Below, piece after piece: positions 26,749-35,993 of a DNA stretch of 64,000 nt. Under the pieces are notes generated by a model, which made no database searches, was not told the origin of the DNA, and worked only from the letters and a program-made list of their open reading frames with translations. This DNA is from Pelomonas paludis (GTDB lineage Bacteria > Pseudomonadota > Gammaproteobacteria > Burkholderiales > Burkholderiaceae_C). The translations under genes were made by a program, and so were the position numbers. The DNA is taken from the NCBI RefSeq assembly GCF_039872745.1, contig NZ_JBDPZD010000005.1, positions 186,001-250,000 of the forward strand, given 5' to 3'. How positions within the stretch are numbered: the first letter of the stretch is position 1; every line of letters begins with the position of its first letter.

Positions 26749-28860
26749 TCAGAAGCGGTAGAGCACCTGCGCGTCGAGTGCGCGCCCGGCCTGCGGGAGG
26801 TCATTGGGCAGCGAGGTACCAGGGGCCAGTGAGGGCTCGCGGATGTCGGCATCGAAGGCATTGCGCAGACTCAAGGCGAATTCCCAGCCCCTGGCGTTGG
26901 GGGCATGCCTCAGTGTGAAGTCGGCAGATGTGTAGTCGCGGATGGGTTGGCGGGCATCGCCAGCGGGTCGTTTCCGGCTCCCCACGTGCTTGAGTTGCGC
27001 GGCCAGCGACCATGCCTGATCAAACCGCCAATCAGCCCGGACATAGCCCATGCGGTGCGGTGCGTAGCCGACGTCCTGGCCGGTGGCTTTGTCGGTGGCG
27101 CGTTGGAACGAGAGGTTGGCGGCCAGTCGCAGGTCGCGGCTCAGGTCCTTGGTCACTTCCATCTCCAAGCCGTGCCCACGCTGAGTCCCGGTGTTTTGGT
27201 ATTCGGACGTGCCTCCGCCCACCGCCGTGGCGCGAATCATGTCGGCTGCGGTGTAGCGAAACGCGCTCAACTGCCACTGGGTGTCCGTCGACGCCTGCCA
27301 GCTGACGGCCAATTCCGTCGTGCCGATGCGTTCCGGCTTCAGGGCAGGATTGCCCTGGATCACGGGGTTGTTGATGCTGTACTCCTCCGAGAAGGAGGGC
27401 GCGCGGAAGGCGCGGCCGGCCAGCAGCTTGACGGTGACGTCGAGACTGGCGTCCCAGACAAGCGCGGCACGCGGGTTGGTCGTCGAGCCGAAGTCACTGT
27501 ATTGGTCGTGGCGCACGCCGGCCGTCAGGGTCCAGTCACGCGCAACGCTCCACTCGTCCTGCGCGTACACGTAGGAGACGCGGCGGCGGTGCGGCGTGAC
27601 AAAGGAGTCGGCCACCGGGACTTCGATCACACGGGCATCGGGCAGGGGGCTGGGCAAGCCCTTGAAGGGCCCCGACGCAATCACCGTGAAGTTCTTGAAC
27701 TCCTGCGTCCGGTACATGTTCAAGTCGTCGTGCCCCATCGCTACACGCAAACTGTGGCCTTTGACGCCGCGGTATTCGAGCATGGCTTGCGTGCGGATCT
27801 GGCGCTCCCAGGTGTTGGGTGCGCCAAACATGCCATTGGGGAACGCGCCACCGAAGGCGCCTGGTGGCAGCAGCTGCAGCGGTGTCGGAAACTGGTTCAC
27901 AAACTGGAAGAAGCTGCCGGTCAGGTTCAGCCGCAGGTCGTCCGACAGCGCCAGGTCACTGAGCCCGATGGAGGCATTCCAGCGTTGGCTGCGGCCCCGT
28001 CCGACCGGGTCCAAGGCGGAGGCAGCACCGGCGCCGGGCTGGACGTCGTCACGCAGCGTGTAGCCGGCGCGCAGCTTCAGTTTGTCGACATTGGCCTCGA
28101 CATGGGCATCGATAGCCTGGTATCCGAGGTTCACCGGGCCGGGGGCGCGGCTGGCTTTTGTGGCAAAGAGTGCGTCCAGTCCGGTCTGCGCGTCGGCGCC
28201 GATGGTCTTGCGCTGGCCGTCGGTTGACGCCACACGCAGGTAGCCCGACCAGGAACTGGTGCCGGACTGGTGGCCGTACTGCAGCCAGGCATCCTGGCTG
28301 GCAAAGGAGCCGAGCCGCACGCCCGCCTCCATGCCATTCAGCTCGGTGGCCGACTTGGTGATGATGTTGATCACGCCTGCATAGGCGTCGGCCCCATACA
28401 GCGCGGACCCCGGTCCGCGGATGACTTCCACGCGCGACACGTTGTGCACGGGCATGCTGGCCCACATGGCGCCACGGTTGCCGATGAACATATTGGTCAT
28501 CGGCACGCCGTTGTAGAGCACCAGGGTCTGGTTGTTGTACTCGCTGTAGATGCCGCGGATGACGTAGAGCGGGTTGTAGGCCTGAAGGTTGCGGCTGACG
28601 TGCAGCCCTGGCACGGTAGCGAGTGCTTGGTCGAGATCCGTGACGCCGGCGGTGGCCATGTCGGCAGCGGTGATGACGGAGGCGACCGCTGGCGCGCGAC
28701 GGAGCAGTTGCGGCGCTCCCGTAGCGATGCTGACCGTGGTCTTGTCGCCAAACGCCTGCGCCAGCTCTTCTTCTTCGCTGGTCGATTGCGCCCGGGCAGC
28801 GGAAAGCAAGCTCAGCAGGCCGAGCGCGGCGAGGCTCGATGCGCGAACGAGGTGCTTCAT
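26749..28860 (-). CDS. TonB-dependent outer membrane receptor
   Basis: A 703-residue receptor with a signal peptide (about 1-24, ending ARA). A TonB plug follows: LRRAPAVASVITAADM, GVTDLDQALATVPGLHVS, then the conserved RVEVIRGPGSALYGADAYAG (about 125-150). The remainder is a 22-strand barrel, ending in the aromatic LYRF that outer-membrane insertion requires. The family imports siderophores, vitamin B12 or other bulky ligands. It diverges from a substrate-binding protein and a histidine kinase gene, so it may supply a ligand they sense. I chose the ATG at 28860 for a clean signal peptide with GGAG upstream. The ligand cannot be read. Confidence 0.9.
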   Translation of the reverse strand: MKHLVRASSLAALGLLSLLSAARAQSTSEEEELAQAFGDKTTVSIATGAPQLLRRAPAVASVITAADMATAGVTDLDQALATVPGLHVSRNLQAYNPLYVIRGIYSEYNNQTLVLYNGVPMTNMFIGNRGAMWASMPVHNVSRVEVIRGPGSALYGADAYAGVINIITKSATELNGMEAGVRLGSFASQDAWLQYGHQSGTSSWSGYLRVASTDGQRKTIGADAQTGLDALFATKASRAPGPVNLGYQAIDAHVEANVDKLKLRAGYTLRDDVQPGAGAASALDPVGRGRSQRWNASIGLSDLALSDDLRLNLTGSFFQFVNQFPTPLQLLPPGAFGGAFPNGMFGAPNTWERQIRTQAMLEYRGVKGHSLRVAMGHDDLNMYRTQEFKNFTVIASGPFKGLPSPLPDARVIEVPVADSFVTPHRRRVSYVYAQDEWSVARDWTLTAGVRHDQYSDFGSTTNPRAALVWDASLDVTVKLLAGRAFRAPSFSEEYSINNPVIQGNPALKPERIGTTELAVSWQASTDTQWQLSAFRYTAADMIRATAVGGGTSEYQNTGTQRGHGLEMEVTKDLSRDLRLAANLSFQRATDKATGQDVGYAPHRMGYVRADWRFDQAWSLAAQLKHVGSRKRPAGDARQPIRDYTSADFTLRHAPNARGWEFALSLRNAFDADIREPSLAPGTSLPNDLPQAGRALDAQVLYRF

Positions 28861-29183
28861 GGCAGATTGCTCCAACGGGGCCCGGCGCCATTCTGCGCGC
28901 ACTTCTGAGGTGCAAAGTGCGAAGAAGTGGCGGTCTGCGCCTTTGTTGGCTTGTCCCGCACATTGGGCACTTGCCTAGCTGTTTGGGCCCTACAAGCCGT
29001 GATAACGCGGGGGGCGGGCCTGCAGCCGGGCTGCGGCAGGGTCCCATAATGCGGCACCCTGTTTTCAGAGTAGCAAGCGAGCGGACCTGCTTGGCTGATC
29101 GGAACCCCCACGTCGAATGCGGAGCAGTTTGGAGTCCTCCCGACCCAGGCCGGGCTGACCGGGGGCTACCCGGGCCGGTGGCC
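28861..29183. other. 323 bp divergent regulatory region
   Basis: It separates the TonB receptor from the substrate-binding protein. I looked for a cobalamin or TPP riboswitch and for a Fur box and saw none. A GC-rich stretch (29130-29180) is inverted-repeat prone. An in-frame ATG at 29049 could extend the downstream protein by 45 residues. Confidence 0.4.
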
Positions 29184-30131
29184 GTGAGTCGGCGTGTCTG
29201 CCTGCAATTGGGCGCCGCTGCGGTGCTGCAGGGCCTGCACCGTGCAGCGTGGGCGGCCGAGCCCTCGCGGGTGGTGGCGGTGGCCTACCCGGAGCTGGCC
29301 GAGCCCTTCCGGCAGGTGTTCACGTCCATCGTCGAGGGTGTGCAGGAGCGCTTGCGCGCAACCGTGCAGACCTATGTGGTGACGCCGGCCACCAGTGCCG
29401 CCGAACTGGTCGAGGACATGAAGCGGCGCGAGCTGAAGGCCTTGATTGGGCTGGGCCGGGGCGGCATGCGGATGGCGGCGGCCCTGTCGAACGACCTGCC
29501 GGTGTTGGTGGGCTGCGTGGTGTCGGTGCCCGAGGTGGAGGCGCGGAACTTCCCGGTGCACAGCCTGGCCCCCGACCCCGTGCTGTTGCTGGGGCGCCTG
29601 CGGCGCCTGGTACCGGCGGTGAAGCGGGTGCACGTGGTGGTGGACCCGCGCGTGAACGGCTGGCTGGCGCGCCTGGCGCGCGAGGGCTTGCGTGCCGACG
29701 GCGTGGAGTTGCTGGTGCAGGAGGCTACCGACCCGAGCGTGGCGCTGCGCCTCTATTCGCAATTGATGGCGGGGACCGAGGCCGGGCGCGATGCGGTGTG
29801 GTTGCCGCAAGACCCGACCACGGTGGACGACAACGTGGTGCTGTCGCTGGTGTTGCGCGAGGCCTGGAATCGGGGCATCCCGGTGGTGTCCAGCCAGGTG
29901 GCGCACGTCAAGCGCGGGGCCCTGATTTCGATGTACCCCGACAACTTTGAGATCGGGCGCAGCCTGGCCACGGCGGCGCTGAAGTTGCAGTCCAACCCGA
30001 AAGCCCTGCCGCCCGGCCTGCAGCCGATGCGGGAGACGCGTTCGGCCATCAATGTCCGCACTGCGGCGCACCTGGGCATCGAACTGGGCGCAGCGGCGGG
30101 CACCTTTGACATGGTCTTTCCTGCGAGCTGA
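29184..30131 (+). CDS. ABC-type substrate-binding protein (DUF534-like)
   Basis: A 315-residue periplasmic binding protein whose N-terminus SRRVCLQLGAAAVLQ looks like a twin-arginine or Sec signal, ending near AWAAEP. The mature protein has two Rossmann-like lobes (VVAVAYPELAEPFRQVF, ELKALIGLGRGG, KRVHVVVDPRVNGWL), as in the YtpR/DUF534 ABC substrate-binding group. I chose GTG at 29184 because it puts SRR at the N-terminus; GTG 29178 or ATG 29049 are alternatives. No permease or ATPase gene is next to it. The next gene is a histidine kinase, so this is more likely a ligand-sensing component than a transporter subunit. Confidence 0.82.
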   Translation: MSRRVCLQLGAAAVLQGLHRAAWAAEPSRVVAVAYPELAEPFRQVFTSIVEGVQERLRATVQTYVVTPATSAAELVEDMKRRELKALIGLGRGGMRMAAALSNDLPVLVGCVVSVPEVEARNFPVHSLAPDPVLLLGRLRRLVPAVKRVHVVVDPRVNGWLARLAREGLRADGVELLVQEATDPSVALRLYSQLMAGTEAGRDAVWLPQDPTTVDDNVVLSLVLREAWNRGIPVVSSQVAHVKRGALISMYPDNFEIGRSLATAALKLQSNPKALPPGLQPMRETRSAINVRTAAHLGIELGAAAGTFDMVFPAS

Positions 30132-30234
30132 CACCCTTGAAACATCGCGCTTTCGCTGTGAGTCTGTCTGGGAGTCTGGTGCGTACGCCTGCCGTCAGAG
30201 TGGCGCCGCCGAACCTACCGTCGGGGGGCTGCCC

Positions 30235-31902
30235 ATGACGCAGAGCTCACGGGGCCCGCGCCCCGAACTCGAGGCACCGCCGGAGTACCGGCCCGCCGCG
30301 CCGCCACGCGAGCCGATCACGCTGCGGATGGTGATGCGGCGCTATGTGCGTGAGGCGTCGTTCCGCCGGCATCTGAGTGTGGCGGTGGCGCTGGGCGCCG
30401 TCTGCATGGCGCTGCTGATGGCCGTGGTGAGTGCTTGGCAGGGGGGGCGCCAGGTGCGCGCGATGCTGATGGAGCAGGGCGAGCGCGTGGCGGCCAATCT
30501 GGCGTCGAGCAGCTCGTTGGCGCTGCTGTATGCCTCGGCAGACAACGCCGAGGAGGCGGTGGGCGCCTCGCTGGCCTTCCCGGACGTGCTGGCGATCGAG
30601 ATCCGCGACCACACGGGCCGCGTGCTGCTGGCCCTGGGTCCGGCGCGCGGACGCCTGCCTGAGCGCGGTGCGGGGGCGCCGCGCACCTCGGATGCCGGCC
30701 CTTGGCTGGACCTGGAAACCGACGAAAGCTGGACCTACGCGGCGCCGGTCTGGTCCAAGCCCGACACCTCGCCTTTTGATGCGACGGAGCGTCCGGCACG
30801 CTTGCTGGGCCATGTGCGCGTGATGCAGAGCAAGGCCACGCTGGACCGCGCTCAGGCCTCGCTGTTCCTGTCCAACCTGACGGCGGCCTTGGCGTTCACG
30901 GCGCTGTTCCTGGTGGGGGTGCGTTACCTGGCGCTGCGGCTGACGCGGCCGCTGCAGGCGCTGTCGGATTCGATGGGGCGCGTGGAGCGTGGGGATGCCG
31001 ATGTGCGTGCCCCGGCCGGCGGCCCGCGCGATATTGCGGCCATGGCGCATGCCTTCAACCGCATGCTGGAGGCCTTGCGCGAGCGCGAGGCCGAGCTGGC
31101 CGGGCACCGCGACCATTTGGAAGAGTTGGTGCAGGCGCGCACCGAGGCGCTGAGCGCCGCAATGGAGCGCGCCGAGGACGCCAACCGGGCCAAGAGCCAG
31201 TTCCTGGCGCGCATGAGCCATGAGCTGCGGACGCCGCTGAACGCCATCCTCGGCTATGCCCAGATCCTGAAGATGAGCGAAGGCCTCAACCACAAGCAGA
31301 CGGCTGGGCTGGAAACCATCCAGAGCAGCGGCCAGCATCTGTTGACCTTGATCGTGGACATCCTGGACCTGTCGCGCATCGAGGCAGGCAAGGTCGAGCT
31401 CTTTCTCGGGCCGGTGGACCTGCCGACACGGGTGCGCAGCGCGGTGGACATCGTGGGCGTGATGGCGGCCGAGAAGGGCATCGAGCTGCGCCTCGATCTG
31501 GCGGACGACCTGCCCAGCCATATCCAGGCCGACGAGAAGCGGCTGTCGCAGGTCTTGATCAACCTGCTGGGCAATGCCGTCAAGTTCACGCACTTTGGCG
31601 GGGTGGCGCTGGCGGTGCGCAGCATGCCGCGCCCGGATGGCGAGGCGGGTCAGGTCTTGCTGCGCTTCGACGTGCGGGACACCGGGGTGGGCATTGCCGA
31701 GGACCAGATCGAACAGCTGTTCGAGCCCTTTGAACAGGCGGGCGATGCCAAGCAGCGTCTGGGTGGCACCGGGCTGGGCTTGACCATCAGCCGTCAGTTG
31801 GTGCGCCTGATGGGCGGCGAGATCACCGTGGAGAGCCGCCTCGGCGTGGGCAGCGTGTTCTGGTTCGAGATCGAGGTGCCCGTCCTGCCGCCGGCAGCTT
31901 GA
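30235..31902 (+). CDS. Membrane histidine kinase with HAMP domain
   Basis: A 555-residue sensor kinase. Transmembrane segment 1 is at about 45-68, followed by a periplasmic CHASE8-like sensor (AANLASSSSLALLYASADNAEE), TM2 at about 203-225 and a HAMP linker. The HisKA motif MSHELRTPL has its phospho-acceptor His at about 327. The HATPase has N-box NLLGNAVKF (about 442), G1 DTGVGI (about 481) and G2 GTGLGL (about 511). No receiver domain is fused and no response regulator lies in the window, so the output partner is elsewhere. It follows the substrate-binding protein in the same direction, so sensing of that protein's ligand is a reasonable inference. Confidence 0.9.
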   Translation: MTQSSRGPRPELEAPPEYRPAAPPREPITLRMVMRRYVREASFRRHLSVAVALGAVCMALLMAVVSAWQGGRQVRAMLMEQGERVAANLASSSSLALLYASADNAEEAVGASLAFPDVLAIEIRDHTGRVLLALGPARGRLPERGAGAPRTSDAGPWLDLETDESWTYAAPVWSKPDTSPFDATERPARLLGHVRVMQSKATLDRAQASLFLSNLTAALAFTALFLVGVRYLALRLTRPLQALSDSMGRVERGDADVRAPAGGPRDIAAMAHAFNRMLEALREREAELAGHRDHLEELVQARTEALSAAMERAEDANRAKSQFLARMSHELRTPLNAILGYAQILKMSEGLNHKQTAGLETIQSSGQHLLTLIVDILDLSRIEAGKVELFLGPVDLPTRVRSAVDIVGVMAAEKGIELRLDLADDLPSHIQADEKRLSQVLINLLGNAVKFTHFGGVALAVRSMPRPDGEAGQVLLRFDVRDTGVGIAEDQIEQLFEPFEQAGDAKQRLGGTGLGLTISRQLVRLMGGEITVESRLGVGSVFWFEIEVPVLPPAA

Positions 31903-32730
31903 TCAGTCGCGGCCGGGCTGCTGAGCGGCCGCGCAGCGCACCTGGATGATCTCGCGTGCCTCACCGTCGATGCGGGCGGCCGTCAGTGCGCCGCCCCAGA
32001 CGCAGCCGGTATCCAGGCCGAGCAGGTTGGGGCGGTTGAGCAGGTCGAGCGTGGACCAGTGGCCGAAGGCGATGCGCACGTCGGCGCTGCGGCGCGTGGG
32101 GATATCGAACCAGGGCAGGGTTCCGGGCGGGGCTTGGTCGACCCCGTCCTTGGCCTTGAAGTCCATGTCGCCCTCGGGCGTGCAAAAGCGCAGCCGCGTG
32201 AGGGCGTTGATGGCGCAGCGGGTGCGCTCGTGCCCTTGCAGGGTGTCAGACCAGCGCACGGGCTCATTGCCATACATGTGCTGCAGCAGCGCAGGCAGGT
32301 CAGGGCCCTGCAGCTGGGCTTCGATGCGACTTGCCTCGGCCAGGGTCTGGGCGGCGTCCCATTGCGGGGGTAGGCCGGCATGGACCATCAACCAGCCGTG
32401 CTCGAACAGCGCCAGGCGCTGGTGGCGCAGCCAGTGCAGCCAGTGCTCGCGGCGCGCGGAGGCCAGCAGCGGGCCGAGCGTGTCACTGCGGTGCGGTGGG
32501 CGCACGCCGGCGGCTACGGCGAGTAGGTGCAGGTCGTGGTTGCCCAGCAGGCAGGTGGCCGAGGCCCCAAGACCGGCGAGCGTTTCCAGGGTCTCGACCG
32601 AGGCGGGGCCGCGGTTGACCAGGTCACCCAGCGCATAGAGCCGGTCCCGCGAGGGCGAGAAGTCGATGTCGGCGAGCAGGCGATGGAGGGCGTCGCAGCA
32701 GCCCTGCAGGTCGCCAAGCAGATAGTTCAT
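31903..32730 (-). CDS. apaH: Diadenosine tetraphosphatase ApaH
   Basis: A 275-residue symmetrical bis(5'-nucleosyl)-tetraphosphatase. The N-terminus MNYLLGDLQGC has the first metal motif (GDxxGC), then GDLVNRGP and LLGNHDLHL, the three metallophosphatase signatures, and C-terminal GLDTGCVWGG. The family hydrolyses Ap4A to 2 ADP. Its stop abuts the convergent histidine kinase stop, and its start diverges from the CNNM gene across 147 bp. Confidence 0.96.
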   Translation of the reverse strand: MNYLLGDLQGCCDALHRLLADIDFSPSRDRLYALGDLVNRGPASVETLETLAGLGASATCLLGNHDLHLLAVAAGVRPPHRSDTLGPLLASARREHWLHWLRHQRLALFEHGWLMVHAGLPPQWDAAQTLAEASRIEAQLQGPDLPALLQHMYGNEPVRWSDTLQGHERTRCAINALTRLRFCTPEGDMDFKAKDGVDQAPPGTLPWFDIPTRRSADVRIAFGHWSTLDLLNRPNLLGLDTGCVWGGALTAARIDGEAREIIQVRCAAAQQPGRD

Positions 32731-32877
32731 GCCCGGATTGTTGCGGCCCGGCGCAGCCGGCGTGGCGCCCTTGCCCTACGGGGCAGCGGCAATGCCCGCC
32801 GTCAGGCCGATCTGCTAGGCTGCCGCCCCTTGTGTTTTGTTTGCGCTACCTGGCTTTGCTGCCGGCTGGCGCTGTCG

Positions 32878-34179
32878 ATGGATACCGCTCTCGTTCTCTT
32901 CCTGATCGTCCTGAATGGTCTGTTCGCCATGTCGGAGATGGCGCTCACCGCCAGCCGCAAGGCGCGTCTGCAGGTGATGGTGGAGGGCGGCGAGTCCGGC
33001 GCGCAGGCCGCGATGGATCTGCACGAGAACCCCACCAAGTTCCTCTCCACGGTGCAGATCGGCATCACCGGCATCGGGGTGCTGAACGGTATCGTGGGCG
33101 ATGCCGCCTTCTCGGGGCCGCTGTCCAAGTGGTTGCAGGCGACCTTTGGCCTGCATGCCCAGGCCACCGAGATCGCGTCCACCGCGCTGGTCGTCGTGAT
33201 CATCACGCTGCTGACCATCGTGTTTGGCGAGCTAGTGCCCAAGCGCATCGGTCAGCTCTACCCGGAGACGGTGGCGCGCCTGGCGGCACCGCCGATGAAC
33301 CTGATCTCCAGCGCCGCGCGCCCGCTGGTCCGCACCCTCAGTTTCCTGACCGAGGCCACGCTCGGCTTGCTGGGACTGCGCAATATGAGCCAGCGAGGGG
33401 TGACCGAAGAAGAGATTGCCGCCAGCCTGGAAGAAGGCCTGGATGCCGGCGTCATTGAGGAGCATGAGCACCAGATGGTGCGCAATGTGTTCCGCCTGGA
33501 CGAGCGGCAGATCGGCTCGATGATGATCCCGCGCGCCGAAATCGCCTGGCTGGACGCCGATGGCAGCACACAGGACGTGCTGGCAGTGCTGCGCGAGCGT
33601 GGCTTCAGCCGCTACCCGGTCTGCCGCGGCGGGCTGAACGAAGTGCTGGGCGTGGCCACCGCGCCCGCGCTGCTGGCCCGGCTGCTGGATGGCCAGCCGC
33701 TCAACCTGTCCGAGGGGCTGGAGCCCCCTGTCTTTGTGCCCGAGACGCTCTCCGGCATGGAGTTGCTGGAGCACTTCCGCGCGTCTGACGCCCCGCTGGT
33801 GTTTGTGGTGGACGAATACGGCGAGGTGCAAGGCGTGATCTCAGTGCGCGATGTGCTGGAAGCCATTGCGGGAGAATTCAATGCCCCGAACGATGCTGAC
33901 GCCTGGGCGGTGCAGCGCGAAGACGGCAGTTGGCTGATCGATGGCCTGATCCCGGTGCCCGAACTCAAGGACCGGCTGGGCCTGAAGGAACTCCCGGAGG
34001 AGGACCGTGGCCGCTACAACACACTGGCTGGCATGGTGATGCTGCTGCTTGGGCGGCTGCCGCGCACGACCGATGTGGTGGAGTGGGACGTGTGGAAATT
34101 CGAAGTCGTCGATCTTGACGGCAAGCGTGTAGACAAAGTGCTGGCCAGTCGGCTGGCCATCAACGGAGAAACAACGTGA
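32878..34179 (+). CDS. CNNM/CorC-family transporter (hemolysin family)
   Basis: A 433-residue membrane protein. The CNNM/DUF21 domain spans about 1-200, with helices in MDTALVLFLIVLNGLFAM, STALVVVIITLLTIVFGE and the GELVPKR signature. Two CBS domains follow (about 205-330), including RDVLEAIAGEF, then a CorC/HlyC C-terminal domain (about 345-430). Relatives export Mg or Co or control membrane Mg flux. I chose the ATG at 32878 because the domain begins there. Its stop overlaps the next gene's GTG start, so the two are coupled. Confidence 0.9.
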   Translation: MDTALVLFLIVLNGLFAMSEMALTASRKARLQVMVEGGESGAQAAMDLHENPTKFLSTVQIGITGIGVLNGIVGDAAFSGPLSKWLQATFGLHAQATEIASTALVVVIITLLTIVFGELVPKRIGQLYPETVARLAAPPMNLISSAARPLVRTLSFLTEATLGLLGLRNMSQRGVTEEEIAASLEEGLDAGVIEEHEHQMVRNVFRLDERQIGSMMIPRAEIAWLDADGSTQDVLAVLRERGFSRYPVCRGGLNEVLGVATAPALLARLLDGQPLNLSEGLEPPVFVPETLSGMELLEHFRASDAPLVFVVDEYGEVQGVISVRDVLEAIAGEFNAPNDADAWAVQREDGSWLIDGLIPVPELKDRLGLKELPEEDRGRYNTLAGMVMLLLGRLPRTTDVVEWDVWKFEVVDLDGKRVDKVLASRLAINGETT

Positions 34180-34919
34180 GCAACCCCCCGATGTACGGCA
34201 AGCTGGAAGCCCTGGACCGCGAGGTCCATGCCAACTTGAAGTTGGACCCTGTGAAGTCGGTGGCGCCGCGCGTCGCGGACATGAATTCGATCTTCATCAC
34301 GGCGATCGAGTTCCAGGACGCCTGCCGCGAATTCCCGATCGTGTTCGTGCGCGCCGGCGAGCCGGTGAACGGCCGCCAGGAGATTGCGCCCCTGGCCGTG
34401 CTCGGCCTCAAGCCGGGCTCCAACCTGTTCGTCAAGGGTGACGACTGGACCGGTAACTATGTGCCGGCCTATGTGCGGCGCTACCCGTTCGCCATGGCGC
34501 GCATCGACGGTGCCGGCGACAACTTGGCGATCTGCTTCGATCGCGAATGGGGTGCTTTCAGCGACGAAGCCGGCGAGGCCTTGTTTGCCAACGGTGAGCC
34601 GACCGAGTTCCTGCTCAATGCCAAGAAGTTCCTGGAGCACTTCGAGCAAGAGACGGAGCGCACCCGCTTGGTCTGCCAGAAGCTGGCCGAGCTGGACCTG
34701 TTCACCGACATGCGCTTTGAAGCCAGCCTGCCCGATGGTGAGAAGCTGGACGTGGAAGGCTTCCTGGCGCTCAACGAAGAGAAGTACCACGCACTGACCG
34801 ATGCGCAAGTGCTGGAGCTGCACCGCCTGGGCCTGATCGCCCTCATCGAGATGCACCGTGTGTCGATGGGCAATATGAACCGCCTGGCCAACCGCTACAT
34901 CGCGCCGCCGGCTGCCTGA
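34176..34919 (+). CDS. SapC-like protein
   Basis: A 247-residue cytosolic protein of the SapC family (PF07277), known by AVRADMNSIF-like strands, REFPIVFVR, NLFVKGDDWTG-type loops and the C-terminal EMHRVSMGNMNRLA. Biochemical function is not established; family members are often near TonB receptors and sugar-modifying enzymes. The start is GTG overlapping the CNNM stop (GTGA), so it is translationally coupled to that gene. An ATG five codons later is an alternative. It ends with a hairpin terminator. Confidence 0.85.
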   Translation: MSNPPMYGKLEALDREVHANLKLDPVKSVAPRVADMNSIFITAIEFQDACREFPIVFVRAGEPVNGRQEIAPLAVLGLKPGSNLFVKGDDWTGNYVPAYVRRYPFAMARIDGAGDNLAICFDREWGAFSDEAGEALFANGEPTEFLLNAKKFLEHFEQETERTRLVCQKLAELDLFTDMRFEASLPDGEKLDVEGFLALNEEKYHALTDAQVLELHRLGLIALIEMHRVSMGNMNRLANRYIAPPAA

Positions 34920-34970
34920 GCCAAGCGCCAGCCTGCTCCAGACCGCGCTGAAAGGCGCGGTTAGCAATCA

Positions 34971-34998
34971 AGGGCCACGCCGCGTGCGTGGCCCTTTG
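34971..34998 (+). terminator. Terminator after the SapC-like gene
   Basis: A 10 bp stem (AGGGCCACGC / GCGTGGCCCT, loop CGCGT) is followed by TTTGC; a perfect stem but a weak T run. Confidence 0.6.
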
Positions 34999-35124
34999 CA
35001 TTTCAGGGTGGCGGGTAATTCAAGGCTTCATGCGTATCAGTGTGTGACAGCAGAGATTTCTCGCCATGGATATCCCTAGACTGCGAGCCCCCAGCGTTCA
35101 TGCCGGGGTTGCCGAAGGATGTCG

Positions 35125-35793
35125 ATGTTTGATTCGGAAGTGCAGGAGCGTCCCGCCGAAGACTGGCTGTCTCTGGACAGCGATTTCGGCGCCGCAAAGG
35201 ACGATGCCAAGGGCTTGCTCGCGCAGAAGTACGGTGCGCGCGGTCTGGCCTTTGACGTCGATCGCTACAGCAGCACCCTGCAGACGGATGACATCGTTTG
35301 CACCGCCCGCGAGAACGGCTTCATCGTCGGCACCATGACGGTCCGGTTTGACCGCGAACAGCCGCTCAATGCCGACCAGATCTTTGCCGCCGAACTCAAC
35401 CAATGGCGCCGTGCCGGCGTCAAGCTGTGCGAGTTTGGCCGCCTGGCCGTGGACCGCCGCGCGCTCGAGCCCAAGCAGTTGCTGGCCCGCATCTTCCACC
35501 TGGGCTACTTGCATGCCCACCGCCGGGAGGGCTTTGATCGCCTGGTCATCGAGGTCAATCCCCGCCACGTCGCCTTCTATCGGCGCTGGCTCGGCCTGCT
35601 GCCGCACACCACGCCGCGCCACAACCCCAGCGTGAACGCGCCGGCGGTGCTGATGAGCCTGCATTTCCAGCATGTGCGTAGCCAGATCGCCCGCTGGGGT
35701 GGACAGCCCTCGGCCATGGCCAGCGCGCGCAGCCTGTACCCGCTTGCCTGGGGCCCGGCCGAAGAGGCCGCGATGCTGGCGCGCCTGGCCTGA
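35125..35793 (+). CDS. FeeM/LuxI-like N-acyltransferase
   Basis: A 222-residue protein of the acyl-ACP-dependent acyltransferase fold shared by FeeM (N-acyl amino acid synthase) and LuxI (homoserine-lactone synthase). It shows GTMTVRFD and CEFGRLAV, the latter resembling the LuxI ExxR catalytic pair. The C-terminal half (RIFHLGYLHAHRREGFDRLVIEV, then NPRHVAFYRRWLG) has the GNAT-like beta-bulge. I chose the second ATG at 35125 because GAAGG lies at normal spacing; the first ATG (35119) touches that Shine-Dalgarno. No luxR homologue is nearby. It could make an acyl-amino acid or lipid signal; the product is unknown. Confidence 0.82.
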   Translation: MFDSEVQERPAEDWLSLDSDFGAAKDDAKGLLAQKYGARGLAFDVDRYSSTLQTDDIVCTARENGFIVGTMTVRFDREQPLNADQIFAAELNQWRRAGVKLCEFGRLAVDRRALEPKQLLARIFHLGYLHAHRREGFDRLVIEVNPRHVAFYRRWLGLLPHTTPRHNPSVNAPAVLMSLHFQHVRSQIARWGGQPSAMASARSLYPLAWGPAEEAAMLARLA

Positions 35794-35978
35794 TCAACTG
35801 GTATCCCAGCTTGCATGGCACCTGCCCGGGGCGCGGCTTGCCCTGGGCTTGCGCGCGTTTGCGCAGTTCTACCGCCCGCTTTGGTTCAAAGTGGTGCAAA
35901 TGAATCCCAATCGGGTGCTTTTTGGGTGGCGCAGCACCAAAGTGGCTGCTAGCGCCCCTGAATGCGCAGCACTAGAAC

Positions 35979-35993
35979 TGGCACACCCTTTGC
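35979..35993 (+). promoter_or_regulatory. Sigma-54 promoter of the urt operon
   Basis: TGGCACA-CCCT-TTGC is an almost perfect -24/-12 element: GG at 35980-35981 and GC at 35992-35993 are separated by exactly 10 bp. It ends 49 nt before the urtA ATG. Possible NtrC-type half-sites TGGTGC (about 35892) and GCACCA (about 35933) lie upstream, so nitrogen control is likely. Confidence 0.85.

Noticed and set aside
28861..29183. Cobalamin or other riboswitch before the TonB receptor
   Set aside because: No conserved box was recognised by eye on either strand; a covariance search would be needed.
35881..35978. Full NtrC binding sites upstream of the sigma-54 promoter
   Set aside because: Only isolated half-sites (TGGTGC, GCACCA) about 40 bp apart, not a spaced dyad, so they are mentioned only as possible.
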